Below, one piece after another: positions 53,359 through 62,913 of a stretch of 64,000 nucleotides of DNA (position 1 is its first letter; the number at the start of each line of letters is the position of its first letter). The position numbers were made by a program, and so were the translations under genes. This DNA comes from Thiocapsa imhoffii (GTDB lineage Bacteria; Pseudomonadota; Gammaproteobacteria; Chromatiales; Chromatiaceae). The DNA lies in the NCBI RefSeq assembly GCF_016583985.1, contig NZ_NRSD01000002.1, positions 295,839 through 359,838 of the forward strand, read 5' to 3'. The notes under the pieces are model-generated. The model was not told the DNA's origin. It did not search any database and was given only the letters and a program-made list of their open reading frames with translations.

Positions 53359-55182
53359 TCAGCTCGGCGTGATCGCCACCAGAACCTCTGCTGGATTGAC
53401 CGCATCCCCCTTGGCCACGTAGACCGCCGTGACGGTTCCATTGATCGGCGCTTGGATCTCCGTCTCCATCTTCATCGCCTCGGTGATCAGGACTGGTTGA
53501 CCCGCGCGCACCTCGTCCCCCTCATTGACCAGGACATCGACGATATTTCCGGGCATCGAGGTGGTCACGTCGCCCGGTTGGGTGGGCTTCGGACGCTTGC
53601 CGGTAATGGCCTTTTGCACGGCGCCGTCGGCACCGCCCGTGAGCACAACCTCGTCGAGCGTCTCGACGACCACTTCCTCCGGGATCCCATCGATATCGAG
53701 ATAGAAATGGCGCTCAAGTTGACCCTTGTGTCCGGCGCCCGTGACCTTGACGTGATAAGTTTCACCGTGTACGGCGATGTTGAACTCGGTGGGGGCCGAT
53801 TGGACTCCAACCGCGCTGGGTGGCGGTTCCAGCGGCTCTGGATGGAGGGTGCCGTCGGCGCGATGCTGGAGAAATGAGCGTCCGATCTCGGGAAACATCG
53901 CAAAGGTCAGCGTATCCTCCTCGCTGGTCGCGAGGGTGCCGATGTCTGCGACCAGCCGCGCGAGTTCCGGTTGGAGCAGATCGGCCGGGCGGCAGTCGAT
54001 GAGATCTTCATTACCGATGGCCTGTTGCTGCAGGGTCGGGTTCACGCTCGCCGGGGCAGCACCATAGCGGCCCTGGAGATAGAGCTTCACCTCGTTGGTA
54101 ATGGTCTGGTAGCGCTTCTCGGTCAGGACATTGAGAACCGCTTGGGTGCCGACGATTTGGGAGGTGGGCGTAACCAGCGGCGGATAACCAAGATCCTTGC
54201 GCACCCGTGGGATTTCCTCGAGGACCGCGCTCATGCGGTCGAGCGCGTTTTGCTCCTTCAACTGATTCGCCAGGTTCGAGATCATGCCTCCCGGAACCTG
54301 ATTGACCTGTACCCGCGTATCGACTCCGGTGAACTCGCTTTCGAATTGATGGTATTTTTTACGCACCTGATAGAAGTACATCCCGACCTCCTGGATCGCC
54401 TCCAGATCAAGACCGGTGTCGTATTCTGTTCCCCGCAGGGCGGCCACCAGACTTTCGGTCGGCGGGTGCGAGGTTCCGCCCGCCATCGATGAGATGGCCG
54501 TGTCGATGGTGTCGCACCCGTTTTCGATTGCCTTCAGGTGGCACATGTCGGCCAGGCCCGAGGTTGCGTGGGAGTGTAGGTGGAGCGGTGGATCGACACT
54601 GTCCTTCAGGGCTTTGACCAGTTCCGCGGTCACGTAGGGCGTCAGCAAGCCGGCCATGTCCTTGATGGCAATCGAATCACAACCCATCGCGGCAAGCTCC
54701 TTGCCCATCCGCACGAAGCCCGCGATGTCGTGCACCGGGCTGACGGTGTAGCAAATGGTGCCTTGCGCGTGCTTTCCCGCCGCCTTGGTCGCCTCGATCG
54801 CCGTCTTGAGATTGCGCAGATCGTTCAGCGCATCGAAGATACGAAAGACATCCATGCCATTCTCGGCCGAGCGGGTGACGAAGGCGCGCACCACGTCATC
54901 GGAATAATGGCGATAGCCGAGCAGGTTTTGGCCACGCAAGAGCATTTGCAGACGGGTCTTAGGCAGGGCCTCGCGCAGCTGACGCAGGCGTTCCCAGGGG
55001 TCTTCCTTGAGAAACCGCACGCAGGCATCGAAGGTCGCGCCTCCCCAGCATTCCAACGACCAATAACCAATGTCGTCGAGCTTCCCACAGATCGGGAGCA
55101 TGTCCTCGGTGCGCATGCGGGTCGCGATCAGGGACTGATGGGCGTCGCGGAGTACGACGTCGGTGATGTTGATTTTCGGCAC
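53359..55182 (-). CDS. oadA: Pyruvate carboxylase subunit B / oxaloacetate decarboxylase alpha-type protein
   Basis: A 607-residue biotin enzyme. The N-terminal carboxyltransferase domain has VVLRDAHQSLIATRMRTEDM, GGATFDACVRFLKEDPWERL and DVFRIFDALND, with the metal-binding DAHQ. The C-terminus is a biotinyl domain with EAMKMET and ends at IT-PS. Paired with the biotin carboxylase subunit 12 bases upstream and with no oadB or oadG nearby, it is best read as the B subunit of two-subunit pyruvate carboxylase, refilling oxaloacetate. Confidence 0.92.
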   Translation of the reverse strand: MPKINITDVVLRDAHQSLIATRMRTEDMLPICGKLDDIGYWSLECWGGATFDACVRFLKEDPWERLRQLREALPKTRLQMLLRGQNLLGYRHYSDDVVRAFVTRSAENGMDVFRIFDALNDLRNLKTAIEATKAAGKHAQGTICYTVSPVHDIAGFVRMGKELAAMGCDSIAIKDMAGLLTPYVTAELVKALKDSVDPPLHLHSHATSGLADMCHLKAIENGCDTIDTAISSMAGGTSHPPTESLVAALRGTEYDTGLDLEAIQEVGMYFYQVRKKYHQFESEFTGVDTRVQVNQVPGGMISNLANQLKEQNALDRMSAVLEEIPRVRKDLGYPPLVTPTSQIVGTQAVLNVLTEKRYQTITNEVKLYLQGRYGAAPASVNPTLQQQAIGNEDLIDCRPADLLQPELARLVADIGTLATSEEDTLTFAMFPEIGRSFLQHRADGTLHPEPLEPPPSAVGVQSAPTEFNIAVHGETYHVKVTGAGHKGQLERHFYLDIDGIPEEVVVETLDEVVLTGGADGAVQKAITGKRPKPTQPGDVTTSMPGNIVDVLVNEGDEVRAGQPVLITEAMKMETEIQAPINGTVTAVYVAKGDAVNPAEVLVAITPS

Positions 55183-55194
55183 GGGTCAATCCTC

Positions 55195-56613
55195 TTACAA
55201 GCCAGCATGTGCCGCGACCGCCGCGGCGACCGCCGCGGCGAAATCCTCGCGACGGCGCTTGGTCGAATAGTTCAGGAGTTCCGGGTGGGCCTCGAGAAAG
55301 CCAGTGTTGAAGCATCCCGAGCGAAACTCCGGGTGACGGAGAATCGCCTGGTAGAAGGGAATCGTCGTCTTTAAGCCATAGAGCCCCATGTCACGCAGCG
55401 CACGATGGCTGCGATTGAGGACGTCGTCCCAATTGAGTGCCCAAACGATGACCTTGGCGAGCATCGAGTCATAATGCGGTGGGATACTGTAGCCAGTATA
55501 GATGGCGCCGTCGGTGCGCACGCCCGGGCCGCCCGGGGCGTAATAGCGCGAGATCCGCCCAAAGCTGGGCAGAAAGTTGTTCTTCGGATCCTCCGCATTG
55601 ATGCGAAACTGAATCGCGAAGCCCCGTCGGGCGATCTCGTGTTGTTTGAAGCGCAGCGGCAGGCCCGCGGCGATGCGAATCTGCTCCTCGACGAGGTCGA
55701 CACCCGTGATGGTCTCGGTGATGGTATGTTCGACCTGAATCCGGGTGTTCATCTCCATGAAATAGAACCGCCCGTCGTCATCGAGCAGGAATTCGACGGT
55801 GCCCGCGTTGGTATAGCCCACCGCGCGCGCGGCGAGGACGGCGAGCCCATTCACATACTGGCGTTGCGCCTCGTCGAGTTGGGGAGAGGGGGCGATCTCG
55901 ATGAGTTTTTGATTGCGCCGCTGGATGGAACAATCACGCTCGAAGAGATGCACGCAGTTGCCATGATGATCGGCGAGCACCTGCACCTCGATATGGCGCG
56001 GATTCACGACGCAGCGTTCGAGAAAGACCTCGGCGCGGCCAAACGCCTTGGTCGCCTCCGAGATGACCCGTTCATAATTGCGCCGCAGCGCCATCGGGTC
56101 ATCGCAGCGGCGGATGCCGCGTCCGCCGCCTCCGGAGGTGGCCTTGAGCATCACCGGGTAGCCGACTTGCTCCGCGCACTGCAGAGCCTCCTCGAGACTG
56201 TCAAGATTCCCGGGGCTGCCCGGGGTGACCGGGACCCCGGCCTGCTGCATGGCGAGCCGTGCCTCGGTCTTGTCGCCCATGCGCGCGATCACGGCGGCGC
56301 TGGGTCCGATGAAGGTGATGCCGCGCCGTGCACAGGCGCTTGCCAATTCAGGGTTCTCGGAGAGAAAACCGTAACCCGGGTGGATCGCGTCGCAGCCCGC
56401 GGCCAACGCGAGGTTCACGATGTTGTGGACGTTGAGATAGCCGGCTAGGGGATCGCTGCCGAGACTGTAGGCCTCGTCGGCCTTCTTGACGTGGAGTGAG
56501 TGACGATCCGCATCCGAGTAGATCGCCGCGGAGCGGATCCCCATCTCGGCGCAGGCGCGAATCACGCGCACCGCGATCTCGCCGCGGTTTGCGATTAAAA
56601 TCTTTCGAAGCAT
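55195..56613 (-). CDS. pycA: Biotin carboxylase subunit (pyruvate carboxylase subunit A)
   Basis: A 472-residue AccC-like biotin carboxylase. It begins MLRKILIANRGEIAVRVIRAC and has the glycine loop SGGGGRGIR, FLERCVVNPRHIEVQVLADHHGN, and the catalytic MEMNTRIQVEHTITETITGVDLVEEQI. The C-terminal extra 20 residues beyond AccC fit PycA. It carboxylates the biotin of the OadA-type partner using ATP and bicarbonate. The pair likely forms pyruvate carboxylase. It has a good upstream promoter. Confidence 0.92.
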   Translation of the reverse strand: MLRKILIANRGEIAVRVIRACAEMGIRSAAIYSDADRHSLHVKKADEAYSLGSDPLAGYLNVHNIVNLALAAGCDAIHPGYGFLSENPELASACARRGITFIGPSAAVIARMGDKTEARLAMQQAGVPVTPGSPGNLDSLEEALQCAEQVGYPVMLKATSGGGGRGIRRCDDPMALRRNYERVISEATKAFGRAEVFLERCVVNPRHIEVQVLADHHGNCVHLFERDCSIQRRNQKLIEIAPSPQLDEAQRQYVNGLAVLAARAVGYTNAGTVEFLLDDDGRFYFMEMNTRIQVEHTITETITGVDLVEEQIRIAAGLPLRFKQHEIARRGFAIQFRINAEDPKNNFLPSFGRISRYYAPGGPGVRTDGAIYTGYSIPPHYDSMLAKVIVWALNWDDVLNRSHRALRDMGLYGLKTTIPFYQAILRHPEFRSGCFNTGFLEAHPELLNYSTKRRREDFAAAVAAAVAAHAGL

Positions 56614-56693
56614 GGGCTTGCCTCAGATAAAGCCGACTGAGCGGCCGCGGGCCAGGGTCACAACAGGGTTCATGGTCGATGTTGCTCTGCAGC

Positions 56694-56721
56694 AATATAG
56701 CGAATAGGCTCGATTCCGCAA
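56694..56721 (-). promoter_or_regulatory. Sigma-70-type promoter of pycA-oadA
   Basis: On the minus strand TTGCGG (56721-56716), 16-base spacer, TATATT (56699-56694). A small inverted repeat TTGCT-CTGC-AGCAA (56682-56695) overlaps the 3' edge of the -10 box and the expected start, like an operator. The 5' leader would be about 75 bases. Confidence 0.55.
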
Positions 56722-56844
56722 GGGGTTTCCGGTCCGCGCGGGCTGATCGTTGGGCACGGGTGACCGACGCGAGGATGCGCTGCTCGGTTGCTCGCCCGCC
56801 GCCGGCCCGGTCGGGGTGATCGGGAACGCGAGGCGCGAACTGAC

Positions 56845-58149
56845 ATGAACGCGATCTTTTTCGGCATGATCTTGGTTGCCTTTCTGGCCACCGCATGGCG
56901 TGAGCTGAGCCTCCCGGTCGCTCCCGGGGAGTCGACCCCGATGGCGCAGCTCTCGAGCGAGATGCTCGCGGCAGCGAGTGGGGCGGTGGAACTCGCCATT
57001 GGTCTCGTCGGCGTGATGACCCTGTTTTTGGGGTTGATGAAGGTGGCGGAAGCGGGCGGCATGTTGGTCGTGATTGCGCGCTTGATTCGTCCTGTCATGA
57101 TCAGGCTATTCCCTCAGGTGCCGCCGGATCATCCCGCCATGGGGGCCATGATCCTGAATCTGTCGGCGAATGCACTGGGGCTTGGGAATGCGGCCACCCC
57201 GTTCGGTATTCGGGCCATGCAGGAGCTGGACAAACTCAACGCGCACCCCGGAACGGCGACGAACGCGATGGCGCTCTTCCTCGCCATCAACACCTCAAGC
57301 ATCACCTTGCTCCCGACCGGCGTCATCGCCTTGCGCGCGGCCGCTGGCTCGAGTGATCCCGCCGGGATCTTACCAACGACCCTGTTCGCGACACTCTGCG
57401 CCACTCTCGCGGCGATTCTCGCTGCCGGCCTCTATCAGCGTTGGACGCCCGTGGGTTCCCTCCCGCCGGCCGCGCGCGCCGAGGATGCGGGCGCTCCAGC
57501 GTTGGCCGAGACGCCGTGCGAGGCGACGCCTGCTGATTCTGGCGCGTATCCGCTGTGGGTGTCGTTCGGTGCCCTGTTGGGGATCGTCGCGCTGATTCCG
57601 GCAGCGATCCTGTGGGGCGAGCGATTCTCACCCTGGATCATCCCCTCATTGATGGTGGGTTTTCTGGCCTTCGGTGTCGCGCGTCGGGTGCGTGTCTACG
57701 AGGTCTTCGTCGAGGGGGCGCAAGAGGGGTTTCAGGTTGCGCTGCGGATCATCCCCTATCTGGTTGCTATCCTGGTCGCTGTCGGGATGCTCCGCGCGAG
57801 TGGCGCGCTTGATGCGATCGTGATGGTCCTCGGTTGGGTGACCACGCCCATCGGCTTGCCCGCCGAGGCGCTCCCGATGGCACTGTTACGGCCACTGTCG
57901 GGCTCGGGCGCCTATGGGGTGATGGCCGCGATCATCCAGGATCCTGACATCGGGCCGGACAGTTACGTCGGTTATCTCGTCTCGACCCTACAAGGATCGA
58001 CTGAAACGACCTTCTATGTCCTGGCGGTCTATTTTGGCGCGGTGCGCATTCGGCGTCTTCGTCACACCCTCGCCGCCGCGCTAACCGCCGATCTGGTCGC
58101 TGTCATCGCGGCGGTCGTGGGCGTCCGATTCCTGTTTGCGTCCATTTGA
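56845..58149 (+). CDS. Fused SpmA/SpmB-type nucleoside-recognition (Gate) domain membrane protein
   Basis: A 434-residue inner-membrane protein made of two Gate domains. The first half has MILNLSANALGLGNAATPFGIRAMQELDKLN, the SpmA signature, and SITLLPTGVIALRAAAGSS. The second half has GAQEGFQVALRIIPYLVAILVAVGMLRASG and LRPLSGSGAYGVM, the SpmB signature. In spore formers these are two proteins; the fused form is common in proteobacteria that do not sporulate. Function is unknown. The ATG at 56845 matches the family N-terminus. Confidence 0.88.
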   Translation: MNAIFFGMILVAFLATAWRELSLPVAPGESTPMAQLSSEMLAAASGAVELAIGLVGVMTLFLGLMKVAEAGGMLVVIARLIRPVMIRLFPQVPPDHPAMGAMILNLSANALGLGNAATPFGIRAMQELDKLNAHPGTATNAMALFLAINTSSITLLPTGVIALRAAAGSSDPAGILPTTLFATLCATLAAILAAGLYQRWTPVGSLPPAARAEDAGAPALAETPCEATPADSGAYPLWVSFGALLGIVALIPAAILWGERFSPWIIPSLMVGFLAFGVARRVRVYEVFVEGAQEGFQVALRIIPYLVAILVAVGMLRASGALDAIVMVLGWVTTPIGLPAEALPMALLRPLSGSGAYGVMAAIIQDPDIGPDSYVGYLVSTLQGSTETTFYVLAVYFGAVRIRRLRHTLAAALTADLVAVIAAVVGVRFLFASI

Positions 58150-58864
58150 GACGCAGCGGGGGAGTGGGCGAGCGCCGCGACCGGAGTGACCGCGGTTGTG
58201 GTCGCCAGCTGACGCGCATCGCCCCAACGGTCAACGTGAGCAGCAGGGTCGCGCTGATCAGCTCGACCCCCTGCTCCGCCCGCTCGAGGAGGTCAGGGTC
58301 GAGGCTGGTGAGCCGGGTGAGGATGAACACGATGATGTCCGCGGCGAGCGATGCCGTGGCGGTCAAGGCGAGGGCGGCACCGATCAGCAGGAGGATGGGG
58401 CGGCCCTGCCGGTCGCCCCGACGCCAGGCGATGGCGAGTAGGAGCACCATGAGCAATCCGAGCAGCGCGGCGAGAGTCAGCACGGCGATCATCGCCGTGG
58501 TGGCCAAATCGAGATCAGCGATGCCGACACGCGCGCCGATGCTGATCCCGAACAGATTGTGGAATTGAAAGAGTTTTGCCGCGACGAGGATGGTGGACAC
58601 GAGCACGAGACTCATCACCTCGTGGCAACGGCACCGCCACCAGCCGGTGAGCAGAACCAGGGTCACGAGACTGAGCTGGGTGGCAATGACGAGGTAGCCG
58701 GTGCCCGTGACAAACCAGATCAGACCGAACGCACGCGCCGCGATCACCGTCATGAAGGCGAGGTCGAAGGCCAGAAGGGTCCACAAGAACCTGATGGTGA
58801 AGCGATCTTGTACGATGTTGCGGATGAGTTGTTCAATGGCCGGCCGGCCTGTCGATGAATCCAT
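58103..58864 (-). CDS. Polytopic membrane protein of unknown function
   Basis: A 253-residue protein with about six helices (LWTLLAFDLAFMTVIAARAFGLIWF, ATQLSLVTLVLLTGWW, ATTAMIAVLTLAALLGLLMVLLL) and a basic C-terminal tail. No family is recognised. The start at 58864 follows AAGG. It overlaps the end of the GH17-like gene by 32 bases, which suggests coupling. Its 3' end runs 47 bases antisense into the SpmAB-like gene. Confidence 0.6.
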   Translation of the reverse strand: MDSSTGRPAIEQLIRNIVQDRFTIRFLWTLLAFDLAFMTVIAARAFGLIWFVTGTGYLVIATQLSLVTLVLLTGWWRCRCHEVMSLVLVSTILVAAKLFQFHNLFGISIGARVGIADLDLATTAMIAVLTLAALLGLLMVLLLAIAWRRGDRQGRPILLLIGAALALTATASLAADIIVFILTRLTSLDPDLLERAEQGVELISATLLLTLTVGAMRVSWRPQPRSLRSRRSPTPPLRLKWTQTGIGRPRPPR

Positions 58865-61010
58865 GTGCGATGGCCTTGAAGTCGAAGTCGGGCAGTTTGG
58901 GCTCGAAGTTCCCCCGGTGTTCAGGCGCCCAGGCGATGGGATCACCGTCGGCGTGCGCCTCGGTTGAGGCGGCGTGCAGTCGGTCGCCTGGCCGTACGGG
59001 CGTCACCGGGGTGGCCGAACTCCCGGCCACCCCGGTGTAGCGAAAGAGGCCATAGGAGCCTTCGGCACCGTAGGGTCCGGCATGATGCCAGATCGAGTCG
59101 GCCAGGCTCAGTCCCGGCAGTGGCACATTTTGGTTGGCTTTATGAGGCTCATCGAAGGCTTCGAAGGCGTGGATTTGAACCCCGTTCGTATGCGACCACT
59201 GAAATGCCTCGGTGAGGAAGGCGGCGGACAGGCGCGGATTGGAGACGGCGCGAAACAGCGCGATCCCCGCCGCGGGGACCTGGGGGTCCTCCGCGGTGAG
59301 CGGTGGGGTCGAGTCTAGCGCCCCTGTTTCAGAAGCGTGACGCACGCCCGGATTGTTGAAGGGGATGCCATCACTGGGATGGCCGATTTCGCCAATCATG
59401 AGTTCGACCGACCGCTTCTCGTCGAGCGCGCGCAGCGTCGCTTCGAAGCGCTGCCACTGGTGCGCCAGCTCGCCGGTGCGTGGCTCGAAGAACGCTCCCC
59501 AGTGCCCCTCGATCCGTGCCTCTTCCATGGCCTCGGGGCTCGGGTAGATGTTCTCCAGCAGGGTATCCGCAACCTGGATGAGTGCGCGCACATCATCGGT
59601 GAAGGTCTGCGTTGCCGGGTCAGTGGCTGCCCGATCGACCCGGCGAAACCCATGGCTGCGCACGCCGAGGCGCAAGCCGAGACCAGCGAAGGCCCCATCC
59701 GCTGCCATCAAGTCACGCGCAAAGCGCACCATCTCGGTCACCTGCTGGGTTGGCGTGGGCCGCTCGGCGTTCGTGGCCACCGGCTCGGCGTACTCGTTGG
59801 AGATGATCAGATGGGTCACGGTCCCTGGATGGTGCCTGTTCGCGAGCTGTGCCTGCGCGAGTGCCGAGCGGATCGCAAAGCGCATCCGTTCGTTGACCAA
59901 GGTGTCATCGATCAGGATGTTTGGCACGCCCAGCTTGATCCGCAGGAGTGTGGCACCCGCCTGCGCGTTGATGGCCGCGGCCGCGAGGGGGATCTGCGCA
60001 TTGGCATTCCCGAGGAAGAAGGCCGGGTTGAGGGTTGCGTCCGCCGCAAATGGATCAGCCGGCGCGAAAACCCGCATCTGGACCTGCGTGAGTGCCAGGT
60101 CTTCACCCGCCGTCCCGCGCGTTTCGACGAGGATCCGCTCTGGCGCCGTGTTCACGAAGATCGCGGTCGCGGGAAAGTGAAAGAGGATTTCGTCGATCGT
60201 GGTGTTGGTCGTGACGGTCGTATCGCCAGCCCGCTCACCGCTGTTGGGTTCGGGATGGTGCCGCGGGCTGTGGAAGGCGACCTCGTGCTCGGCCCACACC
60301 GGGAAGGTGACCAGCTCCTCCCCTTCGAGGATGCTCCAGTTGTCGCGATCGAAACCGGTTCCGTAGGTTGTGAGAGTGAGGGGCGCCCCGTCGGCCTGTG
60401 CGGCAAGGTAGGCAAGCTGACGATAGACCGAACCCTGGTGGTCGCGCGCGACGGCCGGCAGCGCCGTGGCGCCTTCGAAGGGCTTGACCAACGACTGGCT
60501 CCAAGCGCTCGGGCCATGTTCCCAGAGTGAATCGATATGGAGTGTCAGGTGGCCGTCGGCCTGAATGTGGGTGAGGCGCCCAAGTGGGTCGAGGTATAGG
60601 TCGATCCGCTGCCGTGCACTCCAGAGCCGCGGTCCCGGGGTGCCGAGCGCGATGCCACCGCGGTAACTGTTGAAGGTCGGTGTATAGAGCTGCCCTGGGG
60701 CGAAGGGGTTGTCGTCCGTGGCGCTCCACTGTCCGACGAACGGCTGATAAGCCAGCCCCAGGATGGGGTTGGCCAAGACCGCTGAAGCCGGGACGAGAGG
60801 CATGCAAGCCAGCATGAACAGGGCCGGTAGGGTGCGGAACTTGCGCGCGAGGCGCACGCGCTGCGGCGGCCGCGGCTGGGGGCTCCGACCAACCTGTGAT
60901 CGCCACCAGATGGGCGGTGGCGAGTGGCGGGCCTGGCGCCCCGGTGCGGTGTGAGCCAGTCGGGACGGAGGCGACACCACTGGGGCGGCCTCCGGGTGAT
61001 GGATGGACAT
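58833..61010 (-). CDS. Exported GH17-like glycoside hydrolase with inserted domain
   Basis: A 725-residue protein. After a Pro/Arg-rich start, a signal-like helix (RLARKFRTLPALFMLACMPLVPASAVLA) precedes NPILGLAYQPFVGQW. This resembles the first strand of family 17 beta-1,3-glucanases. About 200 residues of an unassigned, partly beta-rich region follow. Then come KLGVPN, IISNEYA (acid/base Glu in the NE position), IGEIGHPSDG (nucleophile Glu) and FEAFDEPHK, all GH17-like. A GTG at 60857 would give a clean signal peptide and is the likelier start. It may act on a beta-glucan of the cell surface. The call is moderate because the insertion is unusual. Confidence 0.7.
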   Translation of the reverse strand: MSIHHPEAAPVVSPPSRLAHTAPGRQARHSPPPIWWRSQVGRSPQPRPPQRVRLARKFRTLPALFMLACMPLVPASAVLANPILGLAYQPFVGQWSATDDNPFAPGQLYTPTFNSYRGGIALGTPGPRLWSARQRIDLYLDPLGRLTHIQADGHLTLHIDSLWEHGPSAWSQSLVKPFEGATALPAVARDHQGSVYRQLAYLAAQADGAPLTLTTYGTGFDRDNWSILEGEELVTFPVWAEHEVAFHSPRHHPEPNSGERAGDTTVTTNTTIDEILFHFPATAIFVNTAPERILVETRGTAGEDLALTQVQMRVFAPADPFAADATLNPAFFLGNANAQIPLAAAAINAQAGATLLRIKLGVPNILIDDTLVNERMRFAIRSALAQAQLANRHHPGTVTHLIISNEYAEPVATNAERPTPTQQVTEMVRFARDLMAADGAFAGLGLRLGVRSHGFRRVDRAATDPATQTFTDDVRALIQVADTLLENIYPSPEAMEEARIEGHWGAFFEPRTGELAHQWQRFEATLRALDEKRSVELMIGEIGHPSDGIPFNNPGVRHASETGALDSTPPLTAEDPQVPAAGIALFRAVSNPRLSAAFLTEAFQWSHTNGVQIHAFEAFDEPHKANQNVPLPGLSLADSIWHHAGPYGAEGSYGLFRYTGVAGSSATPVTPVRPGDRLHAASTEAHADGDPIAWAPEHRGNFEPKLPDFDFKAIAHGFIDRPAGH

Positions 61011-61024
61011 GAGGTCAGGATCTG

Positions 61025-61573
61025 TCAGGGATGGCGTGTGGCTTTGTTGGGGTTGCGCAGTAGGACGTAGACTGCTCCAGTGCCGCCATCACGGCGTGTT
61101 GCGGAACAGAAGGCCAGGACCTCGTCGTACAGTCGCAGCCAATAGTTGATCTTCTGTTTCAGAATCGGCTGTTGCGCGGCCGAGCGGTAGCCTTTGCCGT
61201 GCACGATGAGGGCGCAGCGGACCCGGCGGCGTGTGCACTCGGCGAGGAATTCGGCCAAGAGCAGGCGTGCTTGCTCGCGTTGTAGACCATGCAGGTCGAG
61301 CTCGAGTTCAACATTGAAGGCGCCGCGTTGCAGGTCCGCCATGACCCGACGCTGTAATCCGGGGCGGCTGAACTGGAGAAACTCATGCGTCTCGACCTCG
61401 GCCTCGGAGAGATGCGGTTGGCGCTGCGACTCGGGGAGCTCTGGCGGGCGTGGCCGCGGGATGGGGGGTGGCCGCCGCCGCGGGTGCTCGACATAATCGA
61501 AGTGGCCGGGTTCCGCATCCTGGACATGTTGGCGAAACAACGCCAAATCCTCTTCTTGGATGTGTTTTTTCAT
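61025..61573 (-). CDS. Smr-domain protein
   Basis: A 182-residue protein with an N-terminal charged region (EEDLALFRQHVQD) and a C-terminal Smr (MutS2-related) domain: ELDLHGLQREQARLLLAEFLAECTRRRVRCALIVHGKGYRS and GTGAVYVLLRN, including the L-D-L-H-G and H-G-K-G motifs. Stand-alone Smr proteins may be nucleases acting on DNA or on mRNA at collided ribosomes. The gene lies 14 bases upstream of the GH17-like gene on the same strand. Confidence 0.85.
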   Translation of the reverse strand: MKKHIQEEDLALFRQHVQDAEPGHFDYVEHPRRRPPPIPRPRPPELPESQRQPHLSEAEVETHEFLQFSRPGLQRRVMADLQRGAFNVELELDLHGLQREQARLLLAEFLAECTRRRVRCALIVHGKGYRSAAQQPILKQKINYWLRLYDEVLAFCSATRRDGGTGAVYVLLRNPNKATRHP

Positions 61574-62134
61574 GCCTCGGTCCGGTCTCGGATCTGGTGT
61601 CTTAGGTCACATTGAGGCGGCCCGGGGTGATCTCATCATACATCTTGCTGGATTGACCCTGGGTGGCCCGCAACCGTCATCTCGCGGCCAACGGGTCAGC
61701 GTGATCGACCAGCCTCACGACACCCCGCTCCTGTCATGGTCCAATGCTGCCTCGGCTCGCTGATGTCATGGCGTTGGTCGAAACAGAGTATATCGTCATT
61801 CGCGCCACGCACCGGGAGTGCGTTCCGACGCTCTGGGGCCGCGGTCCGTGCTGGGATCGCGATCGCCCGACGGCATGGTGCGATCGAGCGACGCTTGTCA
61901 AGCAGGGCTGACCTGGTGCGCGCAGGATGTTGGTCGGGGTCACTTTTCAGTATGATCGGATCCGAGCAACAAGCGACCCCGGTCAACGGGGCCACGCCGC
62001 GGCAAGCGCGGTACACGGGCGCGGCGGTTACCGCCCCGACTCCTGCCCCAAGGGTGTGCCGGCGCGGTCCATGCGACTGGTGTCGCATGATGCGCGGTCG
62101 CGACAACGAGCGATGTCACTAGGCCAAAGCGAAG
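61574..62134. other. Non-coding stretch upstream of surE
   Basis: About 560 bases. On the plus strand TTGGTC (61930-61935), 15-base spacer, TATGAT (61951-61956) is a candidate surE promoter, giving a GC-rich leader of about 170 bases. That leader starts with the hairpin CCCCG-GTCAA-CGGGG near 61977-61991. No coding frame or RNA gene was recognised. Confidence 0.4.
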
Positions 62135-62884
62135 ATGAAGATTCTCGTCAGCAACGACGACGGCTACCAGTCGCCGGGTCTGATCCGGCTTGCCGATGCC
62201 CTCTCCGAGCTGGGGGAGGTGTTGGTGGTGGCCCCCGAGCGTGATCGCAGCGGTGCGAGCAATTCCCTGACGCTCGATGTCCCCTTGCGCGCGAGTCGCA
62301 TGCTGAACGGGTTCATTCGCGTCGATGGGACGCCGACCGATTGCGTGCACCTGGCGCTGACCGGACTCACCGACGTGGATCCGGATCTGGTCGTTGCTGG
62401 GATCAATCATGGACCGAATCTCGGCGATGATGTCCTCTATTCCGGGACGGTCGCGGCGGCCACCGAGGGCCGTTTTCTGGGTCTGCCGGCGATTGCGGTC
62501 TCGATGGCGGCGCACGAGCCGAGGCATCTCGAGACGGGGGCCGCGGTCGCGGTGCGGTTGGTCAGCCGATTGCGCGAGGCCCCGCTCGAGTCCAGCGTGA
62601 TTCTGAATGTCAATGTTCCGGATGTGCCCTACGATCAGCTCAAGGGCTTTCTCGCGACACGTCTCGGCCATCGGCACAAGGCGGAGCCCGTGATCGCGGC
62701 GCGGGACCCGCGGGGTCGCGCCATCTACTGGGTTGGCCCCGCGGGTCCCGAACAAGACGCGGGACCGGGAACGGATTTTCATGCGGTGCGTGCAGGCTAT
62801 GTCTCCATCACGCCGCTGCAAGTTGATCTGACACGACACAGCGCACTGGATCCGCTGCGGCGATGGCTGGATCAGGGCCACTGA
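62135..62884 (+). CDS. surE: 5'/3'-nucleotidase SurE
   Basis: A 249-residue metal-dependent phosphatase. It starts [16 protein letters not shown], with the DD metal site, then [27 protein letters not shown] and [26 protein letters not shown], the complete SurE signature. It dephosphorylates nucleoside monophosphates and exopolyphosphate in stationary phase. It is followed by pcm and nlpD, the standard gammaproteobacterial order that leads to rpoS. Confidence 0.96.
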   Translation: MKILVSNDDGYQSPGLIRLADALSELGEVLVVAPERDRSGASNSLTLDVPLRASRMLNGFIRVDGTPTDCVHLALTGLTDVDPDLVVAGINHGPNLGDDVLYSGTVAAATEGRFLGLPAIAVSMAAHEPRHLETGAAVAVRLVSRLREAPLESSVILNVNVPDVPYDQLKGFLATRLGHRHKAEPVIAARDPRGRAIYWVGPAGPEQDAGPGTDFHAVRAGYVSITPLQVDLTRHSALDPLRRWLDQGH

Positions 62885-62913
62885 GCGCCGAGTTGATCCA
62901 GCGTGGGATCGGC

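Noticed and set aside
59337..60530. Nearly 400-codon plus-strand frame inside the GH17-like gene
   Set aside because: The minus strand carries the signal peptide and GH17-like motifs; this frame is a complementary shadow.
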